A stretch of 64,000 bases of DNA from CBFDBF01 sp050293315 (lineage in GTDB: Bacteria > Pseudomonadota > Gammaproteobacteria > Chromatiales > Chromatiaceae): contig JBNKMS010000023.1 of assembly GCA_050293315.1 (NCBI GenBank), forward strand, positions 124,001 to 188,000, in the 5' to 3' direction. Of this stretch, positions 25,875 through 34,762 are shown in pieces. The number at the start of each line of letters is the position of its first letter. The first letter of the stretch is position 1. Made by a program: the position numbers and the translations under genes. The notes under the pieces were generated by a model, which made no database searches, had not been told where the DNA came from, and saw nothing but the letters and a program-made list of their open reading frames with translations.

Positions 25875-27437
25875 TCAATGTCGAAAATGGCGCATTCCGG
25901 TAAAGACCATGGCGATGTCGTGCTCATCCGCTGCGGCAATTACCTCCTCGTCGCGCATTGAGCCACCCGGCTGGATTACCGCACGGATGCCTACCGAGGC
26001 GGCATTGTCCAGGCCGTCGCGGAAGGGGAAGAAGGCGTCCGAGGCCATTACTGCACCTTCGACCTCCAGGCCGGCGTGCTCCGCCTTGATGGCAGCGATA
26101 CGGGCGGAATTGACGCGGCTCATCTGGCCGGCGCCGACGCCGATGGTCATGTCGTCTTTGCCGTAGACTATGGCGTTTGACTTGACGAACTTGGCCACCC
26201 GCCAGGTGAATAGCAGGTCCTTCATCTCTTGTTCGGTCGGGGTACGCTTGGTTACCACCTGGATCTCGTTGGAGAGCTGCAGATCGGCATCCTGTACCAG
26301 CAGGCCGCCGTTGACCCGCTTGAAATCGAGACGATGCAGCGCCTCTGCGCTCCACTCACCACACTCCAGCAGACGCACGTTCTTCTTGGCACTGACCGCC
26401 TCAACTGCCTGGGCGGCTATCTTCGGCGCAATGATCACCTCAACGAACTGGCGCTCCACGATCGCCTCGGCGGTCGCTGCGTCCAGCTCCTGGTTAAAGG
26501 CGATTATACCGCCGAAGGCAGACTCTGGATCGGTCTTGAAGGCGCGTTCATAGGCATCCAGCAGGTTGCTGCCGATGGCGACACCGCATGGGTTGGCGTG
26601 CTTGACAATGACGCAGGCCGGACCCTCATCAAACTGTTTAACGCACTCCAGGGCGGCATCGGTATCACCGATGTTGTTGTAGGAGAGCTCTTTGCCCTGG
26701 AGTTGTCTGGCGGTAGAGATGCAGGCCTCGGGTTGATCACGCTCCACAAAGAAGGCCGCCTTCTGGTGCGGGTTCTCACCGTAGCGCATGCTCTGCACCT
26801 GACGGTACTGTAGGTTGATGGTGCGCGGAAAGGTGGTAACTTCATCATCACCCAGACGTGCACCCAGATAGTTGGCGATAGCGCCGTCGTAGTTTGAGGT
26901 GTGCTCAAAGGTCTTCACCGCCAGATCAAAGCGGGTAACATCAGTGACCGCGCCATCGTTGCTGTCCATCTCCTCCAGTACTCGGGAGTAGTCTGCTGCA
27001 TCTACCACTACTGTTACATCCTTGTGGTTTTTTGCCGCAGCCCTGAGCATGGTGGGGCCGCCGATGTCGATGTTCTCAATAGCGGTTGGTAGATCGCAGT
27101 CGGGGTTGGCCACGGTCTGCTCGAAGGGGTAGAGATTGACCACGATCATATCTATGGGGTCGATCTCGTTTCTCTTCATCACACTATCATCGATACCGCG
27201 TCGCCCCAGAATCCCACCATGGATTTTTGGATGTAGGGTCTTGACCCGGCCGTCCATCATCTCCGGGAAGCCGGTGTGTTCAGAGACCTCAATAACTGGG
27301 ATATCGTTTTCTGTAAGTAGCCGCGCAGTCCCTCCGGTGGACAGGATCTCTACCTTGCGCTCGTTAAGCGCGCGGGCAAACTCCACGATACCGGTCTTGT
27401 CGGATACGCTGATCAGGGCTCGAGTTATTGCTGACAT
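25875..27437 (-). CDS. purH: bifunctional AICAR transformylase / IMP cyclohydrolase
   Basis: 520 residues. The N-terminal MGS-fold IMP cyclohydrolase domain (ALISVSDKTGIVEFARAL, ILSTGGTARLL, MMDGRVKTLHPKIHGG) is joined to the AICAR transformylase domain with the KHANPCGVA motif and the C-terminal DAFFPFRDGLDNAA and VIQPGGSMRDEEVI. Performs the last two steps of IMP synthesis. Lies after fis in the common dusB-fis-purH-purD order. Confidence 0.98.
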   Translation of the reverse strand: MSAITRALISVSDKTGIVEFARALNERKVEILSTGGTARLLTENDIPVIEVSEHTGFPEMMDGRVKTLHPKIHGGILGRRGIDDSVMKRNEIDPIDMIVVNLYPFEQTVANPDCDLPTAIENIDIGGPTMLRAAAKNHKDVTVVVDAADYSRVLEEMDSNDGAVTDVTRFDLAVKTFEHTSNYDGAIANYLGARLGDDEVTTFPRTINLQYRQVQSMRYGENPHQKAAFFVERDQPEACISTARQLQGKELSYNNIGDTDAALECVKQFDEGPACVIVKHANPCGVAIGSNLLDAYERAFKTDPESAFGGIIAFNQELDAATAEAIVERQFVEVIIAPKIAAQAVEAVSAKKNVRLLECGEWSAEALHRLDFKRVNGGLLVQDADLQLSNEIQVVTKRTPTEQEMKDLLFTWRVAKFVKSNAIVYGKDDMTIGVGAGQMSRVNSARIAAIKAEHAGLEVEGAVMASDAFFPFRDGLDNAASVGIRAVIQPGGSMRDEEVIAAADEHDIAMVFTGMRHFRH

Positions 27438-27466
27438 GGTTGAATCTCGTGCTGATGTTTAATGGA

Positions 27467-27488
27467 AACGCGGCCCTCAGGCCGCGTT
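27467..27488 (-). terminator. GC-rich hairpin between fis and purH
   Basis: AACGCGGCC and GGCCGCGTT form a perfect 9-bp stem with a four-base loop. Only three T residues follow on the minus strand, so termination would be weak or partial; it could set the ratio of fis to purH transcripts. Confidence 0.4.
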
Positions 27489-27515
27489 GGTAAATCGTGC
27501 TGTACCGCTGGCTGG

Positions 27516-27776
27516 TCAATCAAGTTTATACATCGCCAGTTTTTTTCGCAGGGTGCTACGGCTGATTCCCAGAATGGCGGCGGCGCGACTCTGGTTGCCC
27601 TCCATCTCCCGCATAACGGTCTCCAGCAATGGCCTCTCCACCTCAGATATCACCATCCGGTAGAGGTCGCTGACCGCATGGCCATTCATCTGCTTAAAGT
27701 AACCGGTCAATGCCGCCTGTACGCATTCATGCAGCGGTTCTTGTTTTGCTCTTTTTTTAGTGGCCGACTTGGCCAT
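27516..27776 (-). CDS. fis: DNA-binding protein Fis
   Basis: 86-residue nucleoid and growth-phase regulator that bends DNA. The C-terminal HTH is MEGNQSRAAAILGISRSTL followed by RKKLAMYKLD, nearly invariant in the family. ATG 27776 has GGAG eight bases upstream; an earlier in-frame start would disrupt that site. Follows dusB in the same operon, as in enteric bacteria. Confidence 0.96.
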   Translation of the reverse strand: MAKSATKKRAKQEPLHECVQAALTGYFKQMNGHAVSDLYRMVISEVERPLLETVMREMEGNQSRAAAILGISRSTLRKKLAMYKLD

Positions 27777-27800
27777 ACTATTCTCCAAACCTATAACTTA

Positions 27801-28769
27801 TCAATTCTCCAGATGCCCAAAAAACCGATCGACCAACGCGATCTGCAGTTGTGAATCTGTCGCTTGATTTATATCTTTTCTGAACTGGGCGCTCCCCGGC
27901 AGACACTTGCTGTACCATGCGATGTGTTTGCGCGCTACCCTGATCCCCTGGTACTCCCCATAAAAACTGTAAAGATTATCCATGTGCTCCAGTAGCAGAG
28001 AGCGGATCCACTCTGCAGAGGGGGGTGGTAATTTCTCCCCATGTGTGAGGTAGTGTGCAACCTCACGAAATATCCACGGACGCCCCCGCGCAGCACGCCC
28101 TATCATGATGCCTGCTGCTCCGGTAATTGCCAAGACCTTTTTTGCCTTTTCCGGGCTATCAATATCACCATTCGCTATAACCGGTATCGAGACAGCCTCA
28201 CGGATAGTGCCAATGGTCTCGTATTCCGCCTCCCCAGAGAAGCCGCAGGCACGGGTACGGCCATGTACGGTCAAGGCCTGGATGCCTGATTCCTCGGCGA
28301 TCCGGGCAATGGTTACCCCGTTGCGGCTGGACTGATCCCAGCCTGTGCGTATCTTCAGGGTCACCGGCACACTACTGCTCTTGACCACCGCCTCAAGGAT
28401 GCGGGTGACCTTGGACTCGTCCCGTAGCAGGGCAGAACCGGCATCCGCCCGGCAGACCTTTTTCGCCGGACAGCCCATATTTATATCGATGATGTCTGCG
28501 CCGTGGGCTATGTTGACCACAGCGGCCTCTGCCATGATCTGTGGATCTGAGCCCATGATCTGTACAGCAACCGGGGCAGGCTCTCCGCTGAAATCGAGAC
28601 GGCGCACCGTCTTGCTGGTGGCGCGCAGGGCTGAGTTCGAGGAGATCATCTCAGATACGGCCAGCCCGGCCCCCATCTTTCGACAGAGCTGGCGGAACGG
28701 GCGGTCACTTATTCCTGCCATAGGGGCGGCAATAAGGTTGTTCTCCAGTTTATGGGGGCCGATCTGCAT
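27801..28769 (-). CDS. dusB: tRNA-dihydrouridine synthase B
   Basis: 322-residue flavoenzyme that reduces uridine to dihydrouridine in tRNA. Motifs: LIAAPMAGISDRPFR, the catalytic Cys in INMGCPAKKVCRADAGSALL, VTLKIRTGWD, ALTVHGRTRACGFSG and IGRAARGRPWIFREVAHYL. I chose ATG 28769 (MQIGPHKLENNL), which matches the E. coli N terminus; the longer start at 28853 would translate part of a non-coding palindrome region. Confidence 0.97.
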   Translation of the reverse strand: MQIGPHKLENNLIAAPMAGISDRPFRQLCRKMGAGLAVSEMISSNSALRATSKTVRRLDFSGEPAPVAVQIMGSDPQIMAEAAVVNIAHGADIIDINMGCPAKKVCRADAGSALLRDESKVTRILEAVVKSSSVPVTLKIRTGWDQSSRNGVTIARIAEESGIQALTVHGRTRACGFSGEAEYETIGTIREAVSIPVIANGDIDSPEKAKKVLAITGAAGIMIGRAARGRPWIFREVAHYLTHGEKLPPPSAEWIRSLLLEHMDNLYSFYGEYQGIRVARKHIAWYSKCLPGSAQFRKDINQATDSQLQIALVDRFFGHLEN

Positions 28770-28837
28770 CTCTTCGGGCTGGTTATTGCAGGGGCCGTAA
28801 TGATACGCCTTTGGGAGGGTGTGATCCAGTTCGTTCT

Positions 28838-29141
28838 GGGCCTCTCGCGGCATACTACCGCCAGGGATGGCGGAAATACAGAAAATGCAGGAGCAATTTT
28901 CTGTGAGCCCAGTCGCTCACGGCCGTCCATGGCCTGCCGCGACACTAGTACATCCTGTACGTCGTCCATGGGCATTCACCGCTCTCACTTCAGAACTGCC
29001 TATGGCAGTTCATCAAGTACTTCCTGAACTCACAAGCTCGTTCTGGTCGCGCCATCCCTGTGCTCCGCGGTATACGTACATCCTGTAATTCGCCGCTCCG
29101 GCCATCCCTGGCCTCTCGCGGCATACAGCCCATCCATGGGC
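28838..29141. repeat. array of short imperfect palindromes (gene-free region)
   Basis: This 428-base gap between dusB and the cold-shock gene holds at least nine short dyads with the core (A/G)TCC(A/C)T flanked by complementary arms: GGCCgtccatGGCC (28921), GTACatcctGTAC (28948), gtCCATGGg (28963), GAACTGCCtatGGCAGTTC (28993), tACttcctGaAc (29019), ccatccctg (29051), GTACatcctGTA (29076), GGCCatccctGGCC (29100) and CCCATccATGGG (29129). A 17-base direct repeat, GGCCTCTCGCGGCATAC, occurs near 28839 and 29110. I see no open reading frame or RNA gene in it. Confidence 0.7.
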
Positions 29142-29143
29142 AT

Positions 29144-29170
29144 AAAAAAGCCCCGCTTATTAGCGGGGCC
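29144..29170 (-). terminator. intrinsic terminator after the cold-shock gene
   Basis: On the minus strand, GCCCCGCT and AGCGGGGC form an 8-bp GC-rich stem with a four-base loop, followed by six T residues, about 30 bases after the cold-shock stop codon. Confidence 0.92.
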
Positions 29171-29197
29171 TCTTAACCCTAAATTAAGGGATGGCTC

Positions 29198-29401
29198 TTA
29201 CTGGGCTACGACATTTGCTGCGCTGGGTCCTTTCGGTCCTTGCTCGATGTCAAAGGTCACGGTCTGCCCTTCAGCCAGAGACTTGAAGCCTTCGGCCTGG
29301 ATTGCGGAGTGATGTACGAATACGTCATCGCTACCGTCGGAAGGGGCGATAAAACCAAAACCCTTGCTGTCGTTAAACCACTTTACTGTACCTGTAGCCA
29401 T
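29198..29401 (-). CDS. cold-shock domain protein (CspA family)
   Basis: 67-residue single-stranded nucleic-acid-binding protein. RNP1 is KGFGFIAP and RNP2 is DVFVHHSAI; the ends GTVKWFND and GPSAANVV are typical. GAGGT precedes the ATG at 29401. The 267-base upstream gap is long, consistent with a cold-responsive leader RNA. It and the palindrome array interrupt the otherwise common accC-...-dusB neighbourhood. Confidence 0.97.
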   Translation of the reverse strand: MATGTVKWFNDSKGFGFIAPSDGSDDVFVHHSAIQAEGFKSLAEGQTVTFDIEQGPKGPSAANVVAQ

Positions 29402-29668
29402 ACTGGTTACCTCTATCAACAAATTAACATTAAACAACGATACGTGCAGGTCTCAGTTAGAATAATGCGGAAGGGATTGTGCTATTTTTGAGTAACCAAC
29501 CAGAACCGCTACTGAATAAAAAACTTGCATCGTAATTCACCCTACACCACGTGGTATTAAAAAGCAAGCATAATTTTTGCTGGTTTTTCAGCCACTTCCA
29601 GAAAAAACGCAGTAATTTTAGTGTTTTCCGTGCGGTTCTATTTCATGGCTGTTGCTACAGATATATCG
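29402..29668 (-). promoter_or_regulatory. long upstream region / leader of the cold-shock gene
   Basis: 267 gene-free bases. It is AT-rich and contains a perfect 10-bp palindrome ACCACGTGGT (29546-29555), plausibly an operator, and poly-T/A tracts. CspA-type genes often have 5' leaders of 100-200 bases acting as thermosensors; that is inference here, since no cold-box was identified. Confidence 0.4.
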
Positions 29669-30646
29669 CTAGAAGAACTCAAGCTTGAATCCGGTTACCC
29701 CTTTGCCTGGATCCTCGAATGCCATTGTGACTATAACGGCCTCGGATGGTTGTAGCACCTCTCCCCTGTCCAGCGGCCGGGCGAGATACTCTGCAGGTCG
29801 AAAACGGCGCTGTACCACCAATCTCTCATCTTTGTCGAACAGGCTGATCTGTAGGATAGGGTAGGGCTGGATGAAGTCAGCCTGGTTGGCGAATGTTAGC
29901 TTTATTTGCAGGGCACCGGAGACCTCTGGATGCAGAGAGATGGAGCGGTCAATAACCCTTATCATTTTAGGTGCGCTGCGCGGCGGTAGCTGGCAATTTG
30001 CCACAGTACAGAGCAGCTCAACCAGGATTCGCCCCTCCGGTTGGTGGATCATCTCATAGCGTTTAAACCAGGTAAGTTGGCCTATGAGTGTCAGTAGCAG
30101 TAGAACTGCTCCAATGGTCCAGATGAGCCCCCTGTTGCTAGGATGTTTCGCGCCCTCGGCCAGCTCCTCCAGTGATAACTCCGCCCTGGAGGAGGGTTCA
30201 ATCGGTTTGAGGTTCTTTGGCAGGTCGAAGGGCAGGGGGTCGGTAGGCTCCTCCTCGGTGAGCTCAATCTCCTCAATGTAATCCGCGGGGAGGTCGTCAT
30301 CATATTGCTCCAGCGAGGAATCCTCCTCACCAGGTTCTGTCCTCTCATCTTCCTCCTCATCCTCAAACTCATCTTCCGTTTCATTGAGTAGCTGGGTGGT
30401 GACCTCAAATTCAATATTTGGGGCCTTGCGGGTAAACGGTGATGATTGATGTTCCGGTATGACGGGGGTAATAAGCAGTGACTCTGGCCACTCCTCTTCC
30501 TCCTCTGGGTGAGGGGATTCCCGTAGGTTTTTTACTGCATTGAATGTCTGGTTGCAACAGCTGCAACGGACCTGTCCCTGGGCTATTCGCAGCTGTTCGG
30601 CGCGAACTCGAAAGATGGTCTGGCAGTATTGACACTGGGTGTACAT
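29669..30646 (-). CDS. zinc-ribbon and DUF3426 membrane protein
   Basis: 325 residues: an MJ0042-type zinc ribbon at the N terminus (CQYCQTIFRV ... QVRCSCCNQTFNA), a long acidic linker (about 50-165, runs of Glu/Asp), one membrane segment (GLIWTIGAVLLLLTLIGQL, about 175-195), then a DUF3426 beta-rich domain outside. Function unknown. It follows accC after 14 bases; in many relatives prmA lies between the two. Confidence 0.85.
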   Translation of the reverse strand: MYTQCQYCQTIFRVRAEQLRIAQGQVRCSCCNQTFNAVKNLRESPHPEEEEEWPESLLITPVIPEHQSSPFTRKAPNIEFEVTTQLLNETEDEFEDEEEDERTEPGEEDSSLEQYDDDLPADYIEEIELTEEEPTDPLPFDLPKNLKPIEPSSRAELSLEELAEGAKHPSNRGLIWTIGAVLLLLTLIGQLTWFKRYEMIHQPEGRILVELLCTVANCQLPPRSAPKMIRVIDRSISLHPEVSGALQIKLTFANQADFIQPYPILQISLFDKDERLVVQRRFRPAEYLARPLDRGEVLQPSEAVIVTMAFEDPGKGVTGFKLEFF

Positions 30647-30660
30647 TTTAAGAGTGCCGG

Positions 30661-32001
30661 TTACAGCCCGAGTTTTTTCTCCAGGTAGTGTATGTTTATT
30701 CCACCGGTAGCGAAATGGGTATCCTGCATAATATCCTGCTGTAGCGGAATATTGGTTTTGATTCCGTCGATCACCATCTCTGAGAGGGCTATTTGCATCC
30801 GTGCCAATGCCTCGTCCCGAGTGGCGCCATGGGCTATGAGTTTGCCGATCATGGAGTCGTAGTATGGAGGTACTGTGTAGCCGTTATAGATGTGCGAGTC
30901 GAAACGTATACCGGGGCCACCGGCTACATGTAACTGGGTGATCTCGCCGGGACTCGGCATGAAGGTCTCCGCGTCCTCCGCGTTAATTCTACACTCGATG
31001 GCGTGGCCGGTGATTTTGACGTCATCCTGATGTATGTTCAGCTCCTGACCGCTCGCAATTAGTAGTTGTTCCTTGACGATATCTACCCCGGTGACCATCT
31101 CGGTGGTCGGGTGTTCTACCTGAATCCTGGTGTTCATCTCGATGAAATAGAACTCGCCATTTTCATACAGAAACTCAAAGGTCCCAGCCCCACGATAACC
31201 TATCTGACGGCACGCCTCGGCACAGCGTTCACCAATGCGATTACGCAACTCCTCAGAGATCCCTGGCGCCGGCGCCTCCTCGACCACCTTCTGGTGACGG
31301 CGCTGCATAGAGCAGTCGCGCTCTCCCAGGTGGATCGCATTGCCGTGAGAGTCAGACAGCACCTGGAATTCTACATGGCGGGGGTTCTCCAGGAATTTTT
31401 CCATATAGACAACGTCGTTGTTGAAGGCTGCCCCTGCCTCTGCCTTGGTCAGAGAGATAGAGCTGAGCAGGGTGGCCTCTGTATGCACCACCCGCATACC
31501 ACGACCACCGCCACCACCTGCAGCCTTGATGATCACCGGATAACCAATATCTTTGGCCATCTGCATGGTGCGGTCGTCATTGTCATCCAGAGGTCCGTCA
31601 GAGCCTGGCACCGTTGGTACGCCGGCCTTTTTCATCGCCTCAATGGCAGTGATCTTGTTGCCCATAAGGCGGATCGTCTCTGCCTTGGGGCCGATGAAAA
31701 CGAATCCGCTCTTCTCTACCCGCTCTGCAAAATCGGCATTCTCAGAGAGAAAGCCGTAGCCGGGATGGATCGCAGTAGCATCGGTTACCTCGGCCGCACT
31801 GATGATCGCCGGCACATGGAGGTAGCTGTCTGTAGACGATGGGGGGCCGATACAGACCGCCTCATCAGCAAAACGGACATGCTTGAGGCGGCGATCGGCC
31901 TCTGAATGGACGGCCACGGTCTTGATCCCGAGCTCTCGACAGGAGCGCAGAATACGGAGGGCGATTTCGCCACGATTGGCGATGACAACTTTTTCGATCA
32001 T
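30661..32001 (-). CDS. accC: acetyl-CoA carboxylase, biotin carboxylase subunit
   Basis: 446 residues. ATP-grasp enzyme that carboxylates biotin on AccB. Motifs: KVVIANRGEIALRILRSC, the Gly-rich IKAAGGGGGRGMRVV, GERDCSMQRRHQKVVEEAP, EFYFIEMNTRIQVEHPTTE and ITGHAIECRINAED. Lies 15 bases after accB. Confidence 0.98.
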   Translation of the reverse strand: MIEKVVIANRGEIALRILRSCRELGIKTVAVHSEADRRLKHVRFADEAVCIGPPSSTDSYLHVPAIISAAEVTDATAIHPGYGFLSENADFAERVEKSGFVFIGPKAETIRLMGNKITAIEAMKKAGVPTVPGSDGPLDDNDDRTMQMAKDIGYPVIIKAAGGGGGRGMRVVHTEATLLSSISLTKAEAGAAFNNDVVYMEKFLENPRHVEFQVLSDSHGNAIHLGERDCSMQRRHQKVVEEAPAPGISEELRNRIGERCAEACRQIGYRGAGTFEFLYENGEFYFIEMNTRIQVEHPTTEMVTGVDIVKEQLLIASGQELNIHQDDVKITGHAIECRINAEDAETFMPSPGEITQLHVAGGPGIRFDSHIYNGYTVPPYYDSMIGKLIAHGATRDEALARMQIALSEMVIDGIKTNIPLQQDIMQDTHFATGGINIHYLEKKLGL

Positions 32002-32016
32002 GGGCAGAGGTTACCG

Positions 32017-32463
32017 TTATTCGATGATGAAGATCGGTTGGTTGTATTCGACCGGTTGGCCATTTTCAACCAGGATCTTCTTGACCTTGCCGGCCTTGTC
32101 TGACTCTATCTGATTGAGGATTTTCATCGCCTCAATTATGCACAGAATATCGCCGACATTTACTTGGTCTCCTACCTCGACAAAATTTTTCGCTCCGGGT
32201 GCGGTAGCACGATAGAAGGTGCCGACCATGGGGGCCTTTATCTGATGACCACTGAGCTCATCCTCTTCCTCTGTCGCAGTTGCCGGTTCAGAGGGCGCGG
32301 CTGGGACCGGCATCGGGGCTGGTGCCGTCGCGACAGCAATTGGTGCTACGCTGGCACTGGCGCGGCTTATTCTGACCGACTCTTCGCCTTCATGGATCTC
32401 AATCTCAGCGATATTCGACTCTTCGAGCAGTTCAATCAGTTTTTTTACTTTGCGGATATCCAT
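32017..32463 (-). CDS. accB: acetyl-CoA carboxylase, biotin carboxyl carrier protein
   Basis: 148 residues. N-terminal helical part, an Ala/Pro linker (about 36-64), and the C-terminal biotinyl domain with the thumb region (APMVGTFYRATAPGAKNFV). The biotinylated Lys114 sits in EAMKILNQI, where most gammaproteobacteria have EAMKMMNQI. Cotranscribed aroQ-accB-accC. Confidence 0.97.
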   Translation of the reverse strand: MDIRKVKKLIELLEESNIAEIEIHEGEESVRISRASASVAPIAVATAPAPMPVPAAPSEPATATEEEDELSGHQIKAPMVGTFYRATAPGAKNFVEVGDQVNVGDILCIIEAMKILNQIESDKAGKVKKILVENGQPVEYNQPIFIIE

Positions 32464-32482
32464 GGTCTGTTCGCTCTTTGGG

Positions 32483-32923
32483 TTAATTATTAATATGTTT
32501 CAGCGCAGCCATCAGCGCAAGCTCGTAGCCCTGGGCACCAAGGCCGCTTATAACGCCTTGCGCCACATCGGAGAAAAACGAGTGTTTGCGGTACTCTTCT
32601 CGCGCGTATACATTGGATAGATGCACTTCGATGAAGGGTATAGCCGCCGCCAACAGGGCGTCGCGTAATGCCAGGCTGGTGTGGGTGAAGGCTGCCGGGT
32701 TTATTATCAGAAAGGCGATACCATCTGCTTTGGCTGCATGTATCTTCTCGACCAGTTCGTGTTCAGCGTTGCTCTGAAAAAAAGAGACTTGATGTCCGCC
32801 CTCTGCAGCTAGCGGTTCTAGACTCTCGCGGATGGTGTCGAGGGTATCAGCGCCATATATCTCCGGTTCACGACTGCCAAGTAGATTCAGGTTTGGGCCG
32901 TTGAGCACCAGGATTGTAGCCAT
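32483..32923 (-). CDS. aroQ: 3-dehydroquinate dehydratase, type II
   Basis: 146-residue dodecameric enzyme of the shikimate pathway. Motifs: LVLNGPNLNLLGSREPEIYG (Tyr active site), FFQSNAEHELVEKIH, IINPAAFTHTSLALRDAL and EVHLSNVYAREEYRKHS. ATG 32923 has GGAGAGG upstream; longer starts add sequence without homology. First gene of the aroQ-accB-accC group. Confidence 0.97.
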   Translation of the reverse strand: MATILVLNGPNLNLLGSREPEIYGADTLDTIRESLEPLAAEGGHQVSFFQSNAEHELVEKIHAAKADGIAFLIINPAAFTHTSLALRDALLAAAIPFIEVHLSNVYAREEYRKHSFFSDVAQGVISGLGAQGYELALMAALKHINN

Positions 32924-33040
32924 ATCGTCCTCTCCAACTGGATTTTCGGAGATTCTGCACGATAGGGGCAAGTTTGTCCAGATTTCTTGCAAGATAGGGC
33001 TAGATGCCTACATTTTTTGGTCGGCAGCGGGGCTGCCGTA

Positions 33041-34762
33041 TCACTCCTGGCCGATTTTAGCCACATGGGCGATAAACTCAGGGGGGGCTATATATCCAAC
33101 CAGGCGCAGGTGTCGCTGCTCTACTCCATCGGGGCCATAAAACACGATCAGCGGTGGACCCGATATCTCAAACTGGTTGAGCATAATACGGTCGCTCTCG
33201 TCATTGGCGGTCACATCGGCCTGCAGCAGTACAAAACCGCCCAGGGCGGAAACCACCCCTGGGTCGGAGAAGGTGTACCTCTCCAGCTCTTTGCAGGAGA
33301 TGCACCAGTCGGCGTAGAAATCCAGCATTACCGGCCTCCCCTTTGCCCGCGCGGCCGCAACCTCTAACTGTAGCTGCTCCATGCCCTTGACCGAACGGAA
33401 CTGGAGGTGTGGTTGTGGATTGGAGAAGAGGATCAGGCCGCCATAGATCAGCAGGGCCAGTCCCATACCTCGGCGCAGGTATTTCAATCCCCTGCGGTGG
33501 GTCGGCAGGCCGTGTGGTGCCCATAGATAGACGGCGGTACCGAGCAGCAGGAGGCCCCACAGCAAGGTGGAGATCTCTGCCGGCAGGATACGCTCCAGCA
33601 GTAGAATAGCGACCGCGAGGAAGAGTATGCCGAAGAGCGAGTTAATGGTCTCCATCCAGTGGCCCGCCTTGGGCAGCAGTTTACCGGCAGAGGCCCCGAT
33701 CAGCAGGAGGGGGGCGCCCATACCGATACCGAGGGTGAAGAATGCGGCCCCACCAAGTAGCGCATCACCTGTCTTGGCCACATAGATGAGGGCCCCGGCG
33801 AAGGGTGGCGCCACACATGGTCCTACAATCAGGGCGGAGAGGGCGCCCATGATGGCTACCCCGGCCCAGCTTCCTCCCTTCTGGCGGTTACTGAGTACGG
33901 TCAGACTGCTCTGCCAGCTGCTTGGCAACTGTATCTTATAGAGACCAAACATCGACAGGGCCAGCAGGACAAAGAGCAGGGCAAAGGCGGAGAGCATCCA
34001 AGGGTTTTGCATATCGACCTGTAAGTTGCGTCCAAATAGGCCGGCAACCACTCCAGCCGCCGCATAGGTGGAGGCCATGGCGGTTACATAGAGCAGGGAG
34101 AGCAGAAATCCCTTGCGTGGGTCGAGTTCAGCACCATGTCCGACAATGATTCCGGATAGAATCGGGATCGTTGGGAAGATACAGGGGGTAAACGCCAGCA
34201 GGATACCGGCACCAAAAAACAGGACGAGGATACCCCAGAGATCTCCCCCCGCCAGGGTCTCTGCTATCTGGTCCTGTTCCGATAGCGGCGGCGCGGTCGG
34301 GACTATGCTGGCGACCCCGCCAGCGGCTGGTAGGGAGATCTTAACCTGCTGTTTGACCGGGGGGTAGCAGATACCCTCATCGGAGCAGCCCTGGTAGCTG
34401 ACTATCAGGGTGATATCGGCTGTTGTCTCAGTGCTGCGTAGTAGGGGTATCGATAGGTCTAGTGAGCGGTAGTAGACGGCGACATCACCGGTAGTCCCAT
34501 CAGGGCGAAAGGCATCTTTTTTAATGAACGCTGGAGGGAGTTGTATCTCTCCAAGAGATGCAGCTGCAGTCTGCTCCAGGGCTACCTTGAGCTTCTCCTG
34601 GTATAGATAGGTGCCGGCAGTCATGTCCCAATGCAGCCGTAACCGGTTGCTCCCACTCACATCTACCTGGAGTTGGTAGGGGTTCTCCTCAGCCATGGCG
34701 TTCACTGGAAGTGCTGCTGCCAGCAGAAGGAGTAATAGTGCTATTAATCTTTGGTAGTACAT
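33041..34762 (-). CDS. dsbD: thiol:disulfide interchange protein DsbD
   Basis: 573 residues in three parts. A signal peptide (to about AMA-E) precedes an N-terminal periplasmic domain with cysteines in YQGCSDEGICYPP; a central domain of about eight membrane segments has redox Cys in FTPCIFPTIPILSG and VGPCVAPPFAG; a C-terminal thioredoxin domain has DWCISCKELE. DsbD carries electrons from cytoplasmic thioredoxin to periplasmic DsbC, DsbG and CcmG. Its start overlaps the cutA end by 19 bases, as in the E. coli cutA-dsbD arrangement. Confidence 0.97.
   Translation of the reverse strand: MYYQRLIALLLLLLAAALPVNAMAEENPYQLQVDVSGSNRLRLHWDMTAGTYLYQEKLKVALEQTAAASLGEIQLPPAFIKKDAFRPDGTTGDVAVYYRSLDLSIPLLRSTETTADITLIVSYQGCSDEGICYPPVKQQVKISLPAAGGVASIVPTAPPLSEQDQIAETLAGGDLWGILVLFFGAGILLAFTPCIFPTIPILSGIIVGHGAELDPRKGFLLSLLYVTAMASTYAAAGVVAGLFGRNLQVDMQNPWMLSAFALLFVLLALSMFGLYKIQLPSSWQSSLTVLSNRQKGGSWAGVAIMGALSALIVGPCVAPPFAGALIYVAKTGDALLGGAAFFTLGIGMGAPLLLIGASAGKLLPKAGHWMETINSLFGILFLAVAILLLERILPAEISTLLWGLLLLGTAVYLWAPHGLPTHRRGLKYLRRGMGLALLIYGGLILFSNPQPHLQFRSVKGMEQLQLEVAAARAKGRPVMLDFYADWCISCKELERYTFSDPGVVSALGGFVLLQADVTANDESDRIMLNQFEISGPPLIVFYGPDGVEQRHLRLVGYIAPPEFIAHVAKIGQE

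Noticed and set aside
28770..28853. Longer N terminus for dusB
   Set aside because: The added 28 residues are encoded by the palindrome region and have no match to DusB, whose family start is at MQIGPHKL.
28838..29141. CRISPR array
   Set aside because: Units are not identical repeats with constant spacer length; they are variable palindromes and no cas gene is near.
31066..31905. 279-residue plus-strand frame opposite accC
   Set aside because: Shadow of a highly conserved gene; no recognisable motif.
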